33,450 nucleotides of DNA. It comes from Arthrobacter sp. RIT-PI-e. Its GTDB lineage: Bacteria; Actinomycetota; Actinomycetes; Actinomycetales; Micrococcaceae. The stretch is taken from contig NZ_LGIU01000016.1 in the NCBI RefSeq assembly GCF_001187915.1, positions 1 to 33,450 on the forward strand. Reading direction: 5' to 3'. The translations under genes and the position numbers were made by a program. The notes below the pieces were generated by a model. It did not search any database and was not told where the DNA came from. It worked only from the letters and a program-made list of their open reading frames with translations. This document shows positions 24,449-33,450 of this stretch, one piece after another (within the stretch, counting starts at the first letter, position 1; each line of letters starts with the position of its first letter).

Positions 24449-25309
24449 TCAGCTGCGCGCGTCGAGTGCCGTCTGCACCGTGGTGGCGAAGTCGGAGACG
24501 CCGTTCGCGACCATGGTCCCGTCCACGTACACCGTGGGGGTGCCGCCGACGGAGGCCGCCTGCGCCGCCTCCGTCGTGTACTTGACGAACGGACGGAAGG
24601 TGCCCTCCTCCACGCAGGAGGAGATGTCCCCGGCTCCGGACCGGTCGGCGAGCTCGATCAGGCCGGCGTCGTCGAGCTCGCCCTGCTCGAAGTGGGCGAA
24701 CAGGCCCTGGGTGAAGTCGAAGTAGCTCTGCGGAGCGGAGTCGGCCACGCACGCCGCCGCGTTCGCGCCGCGGGAGGAGTACGCGGTGCTGCTGTTGCGG
24801 TCCAGGTAGGCGACCGTGCGGTACTCGAAGGTGATCTCGCCGTCGTCGAGCCAGGAGCGGATCTGGTCGGCGTACCGTGCCTCGAAGTCCGCGCAGTGCA
24901 CGCAGTTGACGTCCACGTACGCGACCACCTGCAGCGGCCCGTCCGGGGAGGAGTCGATCCCGTCCGGGATCTCCCCCGCGGGTGCGGGCTCCTCGGGCAG
25001 ATCCGCGGTGTCCACGTCACCGGTCCGCGCAGGAGCCAGCTCGGTCCCGGACACCAGGGTGATACCGCCCTGGGCGTTGCCCGCCTGCGGTGCCGGCCCG
25101 GCGTCGGCGACCTGACCGCGCGCATTGCCCACCACCACGGCCACGATGACAGCGACGATCACCAGCGCCGCGAGGACCACCCCGCCCTTGGCCAGGAGAC
25201 CGTTCCTGCGCTCCTTGCGCCGCTGTTGCTCCTGCATCAGCCGGGCTCGTTCCCGGGCCTCCGCGGTGCGTTCGGCTTTGGTCGGCTTGCGTGCGGGTGT
25301 GGGCGCCAT
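24449..25309 (-). CDS. Membrane-anchored DsbA-like thiol-disulfide oxidoreductase
   Basis: 286 residues: a highly charged cytoplasmic N-terminus (1-38), one membrane helix (about 41-61), a Pro/Ala/Gly-rich linker, then a thioredoxin_4/DsbA-like domain with the active-site C136-V-H-C139 ('DVNCVHCADFE') and the cis-Pro loop 'GGTPTVYVDG'. Two more Cys ('AAACVADS' and 'SSCVEEG') probably form a structural disulfide. It is expected to face the outside and to oxidise or isomerise exported proteins. The start is ATG 25309 with AGAGGAC upstream. The frame extends on to 25714, but that part is antisense to otsA. Confidence 0.92.
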   Translation of the reverse strand: MAPTPARKPTKAERTAEARERARLMQEQQRRKERRNGLLAKGGVVLAALVIVAVIVAVVVGNARGQVADAGPAPQAGNAQGGITLVSGTELAPARTGDVDTADLPEEPAPAGEIPDGIDSSPDGPLQVVAYVDVNCVHCADFEARYADQIRSWLDDGEITFEYRTVAYLDRNSSTAYSSRGANAAACVADSAPQSYFDFTQGLFAHFEQGELDDAGLIELADRSGAGDISSCVEEGTFRPFVKYTTEAAQAASVGGTPTVYVDGTMVANGVSDFATTVQTALDARS

Positions 25310-25436
25310 CAGTCCTCTTCGTCGGCTTTTCGGTGCGACCAGTTTAGCGATCCCGGCTACGAGCTTCCTGGGTGGCCTGCGCAGGTCCCGGAGGGAAGGC
25401 GAACCGATAGAGTCGGCAGGGAGACCACCTACTGCG

Positions 25437-26936
25437 ATGGAGCCAGTTTTGAGCGCAGCACAACCTTCCACCACACCCGGCGTCACTCCCCCCTCCGCCG
25501 TCGACGGCCAGTACGGGGACTTCGATTTCATCGTCGTCTCCAACCGCCTGGCGGTGGACCGCGTGGTCGACGGCGACGGGGAGAGTTCGTGGCGACGCTC
25601 ACCCGGAGGCCTGGTGACCGCGCTCGCCCCGGTCATGGCGAAGGCCGACGGCGCATGGGTGGGCTGGCACGGCGCACCGGACGAGACGCTCGAGGCATTC
25701 GACGAGGCCAACATGCACCTCGTCCCGGTGCCGCTCAGCGCGGAGGAGGTGGAGCTGTACTACGAGGGGTTCTCCAACACCACGCTCTGGCCGCTCTACC
25801 ACGACGTCATCGCCTCGCCGGAGTTCCACCGCACCTGGTGGGACTCCTACCGGCGGGTCAACGAGCGCTTCGCGACGGCGACGGCATCCGTGGCCGCCGA
25901 GGGCGCCACGGTCTGGGTGCAGGACTACCAGCTGCAGCTGGTGCCCAAGCTGCTCCGGGAGCTGCGGCCGGATCTCCGGATCGGCTTCTTCAACCACATC
26001 CCGTTCCCGCCCCTGGAGATCTACGCGCAGCTCCCCTGGCGCCGTCAGGTCATCGAGGGGCTCCTCGGCGCGGATCTCATCGGGTTCCAGCGACCCAGCG
26101 ACGCCAGCAACTTCCTCCGCTGCGTGCGCCGCTTCAAGGGGTACACGATCAAGGCGCAGCAGGTCCAGGTCCCGGCGTCGGAGGACGGCGTCCCCGCCTA
26201 CGTGTCCCGCGCGGAGGCGTTCCCCATCTCGATCGACACCGCCTCCATCGCGGAGCTCGCGCAGCGACCGGAGGTGATCGCGCGGTCCGAGGAGATCCGG
26301 CGCGAGCTCGGGGATCCGCAGCACATCCTCCTCGGCGTCGACCGCCTCGACTACACGAAGGGCATCGGCCACCGGCTGAAGGCCTACGGTGAGCTCCTCG
26401 AGGACGGCGCCATCACGGTGGAGGACGCCGCGCTGATCCAGGTGGCGAGTCCCAGCAGGGAACGTGTGGAGCAGTACCGGCTCCTGCGCGAGGACATCGA
26501 GGGTGCCGTGGGGCGCATCAACGGCACGCACGACACCATGAAGAACACGGCCGTCCGCTACCTCCACCACAGCTACCCCGTGGAGGAGATGGTGGCCCTC
26601 TACCTCGCAGCCGACGTCATGCTCGTCACGGCACTGCGCGACGGCATGAACCTCGTGGCGAAGGAGTACGTCGCAGCACGGATCGGCAACACGGGCACCC
26701 TGGTGCTCAGCGAGTTCGCCGGGGCCGCGGACACGCTCCGTCAGGCGATCCTGGTCAACCCCCACGACATCGACGGGTTGAAGAGCTCCATCGTCCAGGC
26801 GATCGAGATGCCGAAGGCCGAGGAGACACGGCGCATGCGGCTCATGCGGCGCCAGGTGGTGCAGAACGACGTCGAGCGGTGGTCCCGGACCTTCCTGGAC
26901 GCCCTGCACGCGGGAAGTTCCGAGCATGACTCCTGA
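25437..26936 (+). CDS. otsA: Trehalose-6-phosphate synthase
   Basis: About 499 residues of a GT20 glycosyltransferase that makes trehalose 6-phosphate from UDP-glucose (or a related donor) and glucose 6-phosphate. Conserved parts: '[12 protein letters not shown]', '[11 protein letters not shown]', 'WVGWHG', '[17 protein letters not shown]', '[13 protein letters not shown]', '[19 protein letters not shown]', '[12 protein letters not shown]', '[20 protein letters not shown]' and '[10 protein letters not shown]'. Start choice: ATG 25437 has no well-placed ribosome site, while TTG 25449 has GGAG six bases upstream and may be the true start. It overlaps otsB by 11 bases. Together they form the OtsAB route to trehalose, used as osmo- and stress-protectant. 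Confidence 0.96.
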   Translation: MEPVLSAAQPSTTPGVTPPSAVDGQYGDFDFIVVSNRLAVDRVVDGDGESSWRRSPGGLVTALAPVMAKADGAWVGWHGAPDETLEAFDEANMHLVPVPLSAEEVELYYEGFSNTTLWPLYHDVIASPEFHRTWWDSYRRVNERFATATASVAAEGATVWVQDYQLQLVPKLLRELRPDLRIGFFNHIPFPPLEIYAQLPWRRQVIEGLLGADLIGFQRPSDASNFLRCVRRFKGYTIKAQQVQVPASEDGVPAYVSRAEAFPISIDTASIAELAQRPEVIARSEEIRRELGDPQHILLGVDRLDYTKGIGHRLKAYGELLEDGAITVEDAALIQVASPSRERVEQYRLLREDIEGAVGRINGTHDTMKNTAVRYLHHSYPVEEMVALYLAADVMLVTALRDGMNLVAKEYVAARIGNTGTLVLSEFAGAADTLRQAILVNPHDIDGLKSSIVQAIEMPKAEETRRMRLMRRQVVQNDVERWSRTFLDALHAGSSEHDS

Positions 26937-27702
26937 ACCTGACCTGCAGGCTGCACTGGAGAGCGTCGCAGGGACGCCGCACCTCCTGGTGGCACTGGAC
27001 TTCGACGGAACTCTCGCCCCGCTGGTGGGCCGGGCGGAGGATGCCCGCGCCCTCCCCGCGTCCGCCGCCGCCGTCCGTGCACTCGCCGGACTCCCCGGGA
27101 CCACCACGGGCCTCGTCTCCGGGCGCGCCCTGGACAGTCTGCGCCTGGTTGCCGATCCCGCACCGGAGACGCTCCTGATCGGCAGCCACGGCGCCGAGAC
27201 CTGGCTGGGCCCCGACGCCGCACCCCTCGAACTCACCGAGCCGCAGGCCGCCCTGCTCGCACGCGCCGTCGCCGTCGTCGAGGACACCGCCGCCGCCCAT
27301 CCCGGCACCCGGGTCGAGTACAAGCCCGCCGGCGTCGTCCTCCACACCCGCACGGCCGACGACGACGTGGCCGCGGACGCGGTCGCCGCGACGAGATCGG
27401 GGCTCGCCCCACTCCACGGACTGAGCATCAGCGAGGGCAAGCGGAACCTGGAGGTCTCCGTGATCCACGCGGACAAGGGGCAGGGGCTCGCCCTGCTGCG
27501 GGAGGCCACCGGTGCCACCGCGGTGTTCTTCGCGGGCGACGACGTCACGGACGAGAACGCACTGCGCACCCTGGGCACCGGTGACGTCGGCGTCCGGATC
27601 GGTGCCGGCCACACCGCCGCACGCTTCCTGGTCGGCACCCCGGAGGACTTCGCCGACGTGCTGACGGAGCTCGCCCGGTTGCGCGAGGATGCGCTCCGCT
27701 GA
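26926..27702 (+). CDS. otsB: Trehalose-6-phosphate phosphatase
   Basis: 258 residues of the HAD superfamily. The nucleophile motif is 'ALDFDGTLAPL' (D25 and D27), motif II is 'TGLVSGRALD', and later come 'GSHGAETW', the conserved lysine in 'HADKGQGLALLRE' and motif IV 'FFAGDDVTDENAL'. It removes phosphate from trehalose 6-phosphate. ATG 26926 lies inside the end of otsA (11-base overlap), so translation is coupled. Its length is normal for the family and the catalytic set is complete. Confidence 0.96.
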   Translation: MTPEPDLQAALESVAGTPHLLVALDFDGTLAPLVGRAEDARALPASAAAVRALAGLPGTTTGLVSGRALDSLRLVADPAPETLLIGSHGAETWLGPDAAPLELTEPQAALLARAVAVVEDTAAAHPGTRVEYKPAGVVLHTRTADDDVAADAVAATRSGLAPLHGLSISEGKRNLEVSVIHADKGQGLALLREATGATAVFFAGDDVTDENALRTLGTGDVGVRIGAGHTAARFLVGTPEDFADVLTELARLREDALR

Positions 27703-27748
27703 CGGACGTGTCATACTACGGATCACGTGGCCCCGGCCGGCAGTACTG

Positions 27749-27777
27749 CTGACCACCACGCCCCACAACTGAATATC
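27749..27777 (+). promoter_or_regulatory. Weak candidate promoter before the ABC ATPase gene
   Basis: CTGACC (27749-27754), a 17-base spacer and AATATC (27772-27777), 57 bases upstream of the ATG. The string ACTACGGATC occurs twice nearby (about 27715 and 27787). Tentative. Confidence 0.3.
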
Positions 27778-27833
27778 TTCCATTCACTACGGATCGTCGG
27801 GCACGTACCTGCCCGTGAAAAGGAACAAGAACC

Positions 27834-28916
<1,083 letters not shown>

Positions 28917-28939
28917 CCGTACTCCTCGAACGACGACGG

Positions 28940-28986
28940 CGGTGGCGCCCACCGGGCATCCTTCGGGAGCCTGGTGGGCGCCACCG
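28940..28986 (+). terminator. Terminator after the ABC ATPase gene
   Basis: A 14-base-pair inverted repeat (28940-28953 with 28973-28986), with a second small hairpin inside its loop, 24 bases after the stop codon. Confidence 0.72.
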
Positions 28987-29049
28987 CGTCGTTTGACGCC
29001 GATTACGCTTGACGCAGGTACGTTCCCGTCCTGACCCGGAGGCAGCACC

Positions 29050-30413
29050 ATGACCGAGACCACGAACGCCCAATGGCACGACGAGCCGACGGACTACGGC
29101 CAGACCGGGAAACTCCCCCGAATCCGCCCGGTGTCCGAGGAGAGCCCCGACTCCCTCGGCTCGCTCAACATCACCGCGGCCGCCACCGATCCGGAGCTGC
29201 TCGACCTCCCGTGGCACATCACCCTCGACCAGTGGCCGGCCAGTACACTCGCCGCCCTGCCCCGCGGCATCTCCCGGCACATCGTCCGCTTCGCGCACCT
29301 CGGCGGATCGGTCATCGCGGTCAAGGAGACCGGTGAGCACGTGGCGCGCCACGAGTACCACATGCTGCGCAAGCTCCAGCGGCTCGACGTCCCCTGCGTG
29401 GAGCCCGTGGCCGTCATCTCCGGCCGCACCACCCCCGAGGGCGGAGAACTCGACCCCGTCCTGGTCACCCGCCCCCTCCAATTCTCCCCCCCCTCCCGGG
29501 CGCTGCCCCCCCAGCCCCTGCGCCGGGCCCCCTTGGCCCGCCTCATCGACGCCCAGGCGCTGCTCCTCGTCGGCTCCCCCTCATCGGCTTCTACTGGGGG
29601 GACGTCTCGCTCTCCAACACGCTGTTCCGCCGCGATGCCGGATCCTTCGCCGCGTACCTCGTGGATGCCGAGACCGGTGAGCTGTACCCGGAGCTCTCCA
29701 CGGGTCAGCGCGAGTACGATCTCGAGATCGCGCGCGTGAACATCGCCGGCGAGCTGATGGACCTCGCCGAGGGCGGACTGATCGAGGAGAAAGTGGATCC
29801 GCTGGCCACCAGCGAGCTGATCATGGACAGCTACCGCCGGCTGTGGAAGGAACTGACGGAGAAGGAGTCCTTCGAGCTCGGAGAACGCTGGCGGGTCGGA
29901 GCGCGTATCCGCCGCCTCAACGAGCTCGGGTTCGACGTCGAGGAGTACGCGATCAAGACCGCCGCGAACGGCACGCAGATCCAGTTGCAGCCCAAGGTGG
30001 TCGACGCCGGCCATCACAGCCGCCGGCTCCTGCGTCTGACGGGTCTCGACGCCCAGGAGAACCAGGCACGGCGCCTCCTGAACGACATGGACGCCTACCG
30101 CGCGGACAACAACCCCACGCTCGACGAGGAGTTCAGTGCACACCTCTGGGTGAACGAGGTGTTCGAGCCGATCGTGCGGGCCGTACCGCGTGAGCTCGGC
30201 GGGAAGCTCGAGCCGGCCGAGGTGGTCCACGAGGTGCTGGAGCACCGGTGGTACATGTCCGAGCGCGAGGACCGGAACGTCCCCATGGCGGAGGCAGTGC
30301 AGTCCTATCTGGATGACGAGTTGCGCCACCGCCGGGACGAGGCCGAGATCATGCTGACCGCCGATTCGAAGACCATCGGCATCGACGGCGATTCGGAGTA
30401 TGCGGGGAACTGA
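29050..30413 (+). pseudogene. DUF4032 family protein, frameshifted around 29480-29585
   Basis: A kinase-like-fold DUF4032 protein split over two frames. The N-terminal part starts at ATG 29050 (GGAGG upstream) and includes 'HIVRFAHLGGSVIAVKET' and 'HEYHMLRKLQRLDVPC'. The C-terminal part, in the other frame, resumes at about 29580 with 'LIGFYWGDVSLSNTLFRRDA' and continues through 'TGQREYDLEIARVNIAGELM', 'GERWRVGARIRRLNELGFDV' and 'LQPKVVDAGHHSRRLLRLTG' to the stop at 30413. Missing one base near 29570-29580 would restore a protein of about 454 residues. Between 29480 and 29585 the sequence is C-rich (runs of 8 and 7 C), and several residues look wrong for the family. It may be a damaged gene, but a base-calling error is at least as likely. 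The exact function of DUF4032 is unknown. Confidence 0.8.
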
Positions 30414-30425
30414 GGGGCAAAGAGA

Positions 30426-30456
30426 AAGGACCGGCAGCCGATGACTGCCGGTCCTT
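30426..30456. terminator. Bidirectional terminator between DUF4032 and DUF4190 genes
   Basis: A perfect 12-base-pair inverted repeat (30426-30437 with 30445-30456) with a 7-base loop, a pyrimidine-rich tail on the plus strand and a purine-to-T-rich tail on the minus strand. It sits between convergent genes. Confidence 0.8.
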
Positions 30457-30470
30457 CTTCGCTCAGCGAG

Positions 30471-31019
30471 CTACGGGCACTGCGTGGGTACGCCCTGGTA
30501 TTCGACGGTTCCGCCGCTCGGTACGCCTTCGCACAGCTGAGCCACTTCGATGCCGACACTGACGATGAAGTAGATGATGACAGCACCGAGAATCGTGAAG
30601 AGAACGCCGATGATGATTCCGGCGAGGGCGAACCCGTTGCCCATCCTGGCCTTTCTCGACTTCACCATCCCGATGATGCTGATGATCAACCCGATCGGTG
30701 CCAGGAAGATGGCGAGGATGAACCCGACGATCCCGAGGGTCCGTCCCGGGTTCTCCGCCGGCTGTCCGGCATAGCCGCCCTGCTGCCCCGGGTACCCTGC
30801 GGCAGCATCACCGTACTGTCCCTGCTGACCGTAGGGTGATGCGCTCTGGTCACCGTAGGGTGATGCACCCTGCTGACCGTACTGCGACTGACCCTCGGAC
30901 GACTGTGATGCGCCCTGGCCGTACTGCGGGAGGTTCTGACCGTACTGCGGCTGGTTCTGGTCGCCGTACGGCGAGCTGCCCTCCGGTCCGCCTCGCGATC
31001 CTGAATTGTTCTCCGACAT
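30471..31019 (-). CDS. DUF4190-type membrane protein with Q/G/Y-rich tail
   Basis: 182 residues. The first 95 are low-complexity, rich in Gln, Gly, Tyr and Ser, with imperfect repeats such as 'YGQQGASPYGDQ'. Then comes a DUF4190 core with two membrane segments: 'TLGIVGFILAIFLAPIGLII' and 'FALAGIIIGVLFTILGAVII', separated by the conserved basic loop 'SIIGMVKSRKARMGNG'. A short C-terminal part carries two Cys ('AQLCEGV' and 'PTQCP'). The start is ATG 31019 with AGGGGG upstream. Proteins of this kind are common in actinobacteria; the role is unknown. Confidence 0.85.
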   Translation of the reverse strand: MSENNSGSRGGPEGSSPYGDQNQPQYGQNLPQYGQGASQSSEGQSQYGQQGASPYGDQSASPYGQQGQYGDAAAGYPGQQGGYAGQPAENPGRTLGIVGFILAIFLAPIGLIISIIGMVKSRKARMGNGFALAGIIIGVLFTILGAVIIYFIVSVGIEVAQLCEGVPSGGTVEYQGVPTQCP

Positions 31020-31116
31020 GCTGCCCCCTGAGATTGTTGGTACCACCGGCGATGACCGGCCCTTTCTTGAACAGTATCATCGGGCCTTCTCCGCGGGCCG
31101 GAGGTAGGGCGTACGG

Positions 31117-32484
31117 TCAGGAGCCGATCGCCTTGCCCGGGTTGAGGATACCGAGCGGGTCGAACACCTCCTTGATCCTGCGCTGCAGCTCGAGGACCGC
31201 GGCGGACTGCTCCCAGCCGAGCCAACGGAGCTTGTACTGACCTACGCCGTGCTCGCCGGTGATCGTGCCGCCGAGGTCGAGGGCCGTCCGTACCGAGTCG
31301 TCCAGCGCCGCCTCCAGCCGTCCTCGTGCATCCTCGCCGTCCGCGGCTTCCACCCAGAAGGTGGGATGCAGGTTGCCGTCCCCCGCGTGCGCCACCACCT
31401 TCAGGTTCACCCCGTGCCGCGCAGCCAGCTCCTCCAGCGCCGCCACGTACTGTACGAGCCGTGACTTCGGTACGGCGACGTCCTCCCCCACCCGGTGGAC
31501 GTCGTCCGCCGCATCCCCTCGGCTGTGTCTGCGGAGATCGATGAGTCTGTCCGCCTCCGCGGCTCCTTCGTCGCTGACGCTCGCCCCCAGTCCGACGAGC
31601 TCCCGGCGGATCATCTCCGCTTCCTCGGCTGCTCCGAATCCGTCCGTCTGCACCAGCAGGAGCGACCCTCCTCGCCGCCGGAGGTCGGACCCGTGGACAC
31701 TGTCCAGCGACTCAAGGGTCCTGCCGTCCAGGAGTTCGAGGATCGCCGGCTGGATCCGCGCACGGCTGATCGCCAGCACACCCTCGGCCGCCCTCGGGAA
31801 GTCGTCGAAGAACGCTGCCAGGGTCCGTACCGAGCGCGGCAGGTACCGCAGACGAACGGTGATTCCCACCACCACCCCGAGCGTCCCCTCGGAGCCGATG
31901 AGCAGGGCCGTCAGGTCGTACCCGGCCACTCCCTTGAACGTGCTGTGACCCGTCGAGACGAGCGTGCCGTCGGCCAGGACGACGTCGAGGGCGAGTACCG
32001 AGTCCCGTGTCACCCCGTACTTCGCACAGCGCAGACCGCCCGCGTTCGTCGCGACGTTCCCTCCGATGGTGGACCAGCGGTAGCTCGCCGGATCCGGCGC
32101 ATACATCAACCCGTGCTCGGCCACCGCTGCATTGAGATCTGCATTGATCACCCCGGGCTCGACGACGGCGGTCTCATCGTCCGCATCGATCCTGAGGATC
32201 CGGTTCATCTCCTCGAGCGAGAGGATGATGCAACCGTCCGTGGCGTGGGCACCGCCGGAGATCCCGGATCCGGCCCCGCGGCTGACCACCGGAATCGCGT
32301 GGCGCGTCGCCCAGCGGAGGATGGTCCGGACGTCCTCGATGCTCCGTGCGCGCACCACCGCTCGCGGGAGGATGTGCTCGAGCACCGGACCCTTGTCCCG
32401 GGCATGCAGTTCGAGATCCTCTGCAGCCGTACCCACCCGGCCGGGAAGAAGCTGTGCCAGTTCCTCGAGGTCTCCCGCCCCCAT
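31117..32484 (-). CDS. FAD-linked oxidase (glycolate oxidase GlcD / D-lactate dehydrogenase type)
   Basis: 455 residues. The FAD_binding_4 (PCMH) domain shows 'IPVVSRGAGSGISGGAHA', 'EPGVINADLNAAVAEHGL', 'WSTIGGNVATNAGGLRCAKY' and 'LIGSEGTLGVVVGITVRL'. The FAD-oxidase C domain shows 'VVAHAGDGNLHPTFW' and 'GGTITGEHGVGQYKLRWLGW'. The family oxidises 2-hydroxy acids such as glycolate or D-lactate, passing electrons to quinones or oxygen; the exact substrate is not readable. The start is ATG 32484, overlapping the stop of the SRPBCC gene (TGATG); the open frame upstream to 32742 lies within that gene. Translation is therefore coupled. Confidence 0.93.
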   Translation of the reverse strand: MGAGDLEELAQLLPGRVGTAAEDLELHARDKGPVLEHILPRAVVRARSIEDVRTILRWATRHAIPVVSRGAGSGISGGAHATDGCIILSLEEMNRILRIDADDETAVVEPGVINADLNAAVAEHGLMYAPDPASYRWSTIGGNVATNAGGLRCAKYGVTRDSVLALDVVLADGTLVSTGHSTFKGVAGYDLTALLIGSEGTLGVVVGITVRLRYLPRSVRTLAAFFDDFPRAAEGVLAISRARIQPAILELLDGRTLESLDSVHGSDLRRRGGSLLLVQTDGFGAAEEAEMIRRELVGLGASVSDEGAAEADRLIDLRRHSRGDAADDVHRVGEDVAVPKSRLVQYVAALEELAARHGVNLKVVAHAGDGNLHPTFWVEAADGEDARGRLEAALDDSVRTALDLGGTITGEHGVGQYKLRWLGWEQSAAVLELQRRIKEVFDPLGILNPGKAIGS

Positions 32485-33008
32485 CAGGATCCACCCATGA
32501 AACGGCGGTAACGGGACAGCGCCTCCGGCCAGAACTCCCGGTAGGACGTGTACAGCTCGGCAGGGTCCTCGGAGGTCCATCCACTGTGTGTCAGGGTCAG
32601 AGTGGAACTGGCTCCGTCCGTCTCCTCTGCTGACGCCTGCCGATCCATCTCGGGGGGCGGCTCCACAGCTCCAGCTCCTAGTTCCGCGCGGACTGTCGTG
32701 GTCGACGTCGACCCGGCATGCCTCCACCGGAGTTCGAGCCACTGTCCAGCAGCGCTGCTCGTGACCTCACCCCATACGTACTCGTCGTCCTCGGCGGAGG
32801 TCTCGACCAGGGCGTTGTCCTCCAGGTCGAAGAAACTGCTCTCCCCCCATCGGCTCAGCAGAGCGGCAGGCCACCACAGGTGCAGGTGCTCGGTGAACCC
32901 GGCCCAGGCATGCTCGCCCGGGGCGGGAACCACCACGTCGGACACCACGTCCGCACGGGAATCCACCGGGCTGTCGGGTGTGGGCGAATGCGAGAACAGT
33001 CCACTCAT
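32484..33008 (-). CDS. SRPBCC (AHSA1-like) domain protein
   Basis: 174 residues with the pattern of START/SRPBCC ligand-binding proteins of the Activator-of-Hsp90 ATPase (AHSA1) group: 'FTEHLHLWWPAALLSRWGES', 'YVWGEVTSSAAGQWLELRWR', 'SSTLTLTHSGWT' and the C-terminal helix 'YREFWPEALSRYRRFM'. A helix-grip pocket for a small ligand is expected. The start is ATG 33008, with AAGG a few bases upstream. It is the first gene of an operon with the FAD oxidase; the one-base overlap suggests the two products are made in fixed ratio, but a shared role is unproven. Confidence 0.85.
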   Translation of the reverse strand: MSGLFSHSPTPDSPVDSRADVVSDVVVPAPGEHAWAGFTEHLHLWWPAALLSRWGESSFFDLEDNALVETSAEDDEYVWGEVTSSAAGQWLELRWRHAGSTSTTTVRAELGAGAVEPPPEMDRQASAEETDGASSTLTLTHSGWTSEDPAELYTSYREFWPEALSRYRRFMGGS

Positions 33009-33062
33009 GATCCGACCTTACCGCCGGGCTCTCCCGGGCTGAGTCCAGTGCGCAGGTCTCCC

Positions 33063-33084
33063 GTGCCGGGAGCCTTCCCGGCAC
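33063..33084 (-). other. Strong hairpin upstream of the SRPBCC gene
   Basis: GTGCCGGGA pairs perfectly with TCCCGGCAC around a GCCT loop, 55 bases before the SRPBCC start. It could be a second terminator for rRNA read-through or a leader structure. The rest of 33009-33340 has no gene I can support. Confidence 0.5.
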
Positions 33085-33168
33085 ATGGAGCAGTGGTGTG
33101 ATAGTCGGATCCCTGATAGTGGCGCAGCGCAGTCGGCAGCCTGGCTTCTTCCATCAGCGTGGCTCTCG

Positions 33169-33198
33169 GTCGAATACGGCTGAGTCGAATCCGGCTGA
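33169..33198. repeat. 15-base tandem repeat
   Basis: GTCGAATACGGCTGA is followed directly by GTCGAATCCGGCTGA (14 of 15 identical), in the gene-free stretch between the rRNA operon and the SRPBCC gene. Confidence 0.75.
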
Positions 33199-33253
33199 GG
33201 ACTTACCGGCTTCCGCTACCCACTCGCCCCGTCGGCTCGGGCCCGCCGGCCAC

Positions 33254-33299
33254 GTTCAGTTGAGGCGCGGGGCCATCGCCCATATTCAGTCAAGGTGCG
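33254..33299. repeat. Imperfect direct repeat, 30-base period
   Basis: GTTCAGTTGAGGCGCG (33254-33269) and ATTCAGTCAAGGTGCG (33284-33299) share 12 of 16 bases. It lies downstream of the 5S rRNA terminator; meaning unknown. Confidence 0.5.
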
Positions 33300-33341
33300 C
33301 CCGGCTTGTTCTGCCGATGTGTTGGTGGGTGGTTATGTGGG

Positions 33342-33375
33342 TGAGGCCCCCGCACCGGGTGGTGTGGGGGCCTCA
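33342..33375 (-). terminator. rRNA operon terminator
   Basis: A 15-base-pair inverted repeat with one G-T pair (33342-33356 with 33361-33375) and a 4-base loop, 11 bases after the 5S 3' end on the minus strand. Confidence 0.8.
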
Positions 33376-33386
33376 GCCTAAGGGGT

Positions 33387-33450
33387 GTCCGGCGGTGTCC
33401 TACTCTCCCACACTCTCTCGGGTGCAGTACCATCGGCGCTGTGGGTCTTA
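33387..33450 (-). rRNA. 5S ribosomal RNA, 3' part (runs off the window)
   Basis: Reading the minus strand from the window edge gives TAAGACCCACAGCGCCGATG, then GGTACTGCACCC, GTGTGGGAGAGTAGGACACC and GCCGGAC, the conserved 3' half of actinobacterial 5S rRNA. The 5' half, and presumably the 23S and 16S genes, lie beyond base 33450. The exact 3' end is uncertain by one or two bases. Confidence 0.95.

Overview
The window is GC-rich, gene-dense actinobacterial DNA with strongly G/C-biased third codon positions. Gene content points to the Micrococcaceae, and an Arthrobacter-like genus is most likely. Pointers are a stand-alone groEL with CIRCE operators and no groES, a PhoP-type two-component pair beside an XPB-type helicase, LytR_C and DUF3263 genes near a uracil-DNA glycosylase, a FemAB enzyme beside a ThrE-type exporter, otsAB, and a DUF4032 gene. 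The genus is an inference from memory of gene families.

Layout. 1-5.6 kb (+): the end of a helicase-associated protein, an XPB helicase, a response regulator and sensor kinase, and a lone WXG100 protein. 5.6-8.6 kb (-): groL under tandem CIRCE sites, a LytR_C-domain gene that appears frameshifted, and a DUF3263 gene. 8.7-12.4 kb: uracil-DNA glycosylase (+), then ThrE-type exporter and FemX-like enzyme (-). 12.5-16.2 kb (+): an aldo/keto reductase-epimerase pair, an acidic protein and an Old Yellow Enzyme. 16.2-21.7 kb: small membrane and acidic proteins, catalase, a short-chain dehydrogenase and a metallophosphoesterase. 21.8-24.3 kb: rtcB with a long structured leader, an unlisted 47-codon gene in its own transcription unit, a PH-like membrane protein and tRNA-Thr. 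24.4-28.9 kb: a DsbA-like protein (-), otsA-otsB and an orphan sugar-ABC ATPase (+). 29-30.4 kb: a DUF4032 gene broken by a frameshift. 30.4-33.0 kb (-): a DUF4190 membrane protein and an SRPBCC-FAD oxidase operon. 33.3-33.45 kb (-): the 3' end of an rRNA operon (5S rRNA plus terminator).

Most genes are housekeeping or stress functions: chaperonin, catalase, trehalose synthesis, RNA repair, DNA repair and envelope sensing. No mobile element, CRISPR array or biosynthetic cluster is visible. The least explained part is 23.0-23.7 kb. It holds a complete small transcription unit (promoter, 16-bp tandem repeat, ribosome site, 47-codon ORF, intrinsic terminator), followed by a hairpin-rich leader with two in-frame start signals for RtcB. 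Two genes (DUF4032 and LytR_C) carry single-base frameshifts inside C-rich patches. Residue changes there look like bases turned to C, so base-calling error is a serious alternative to true pseudogenes.
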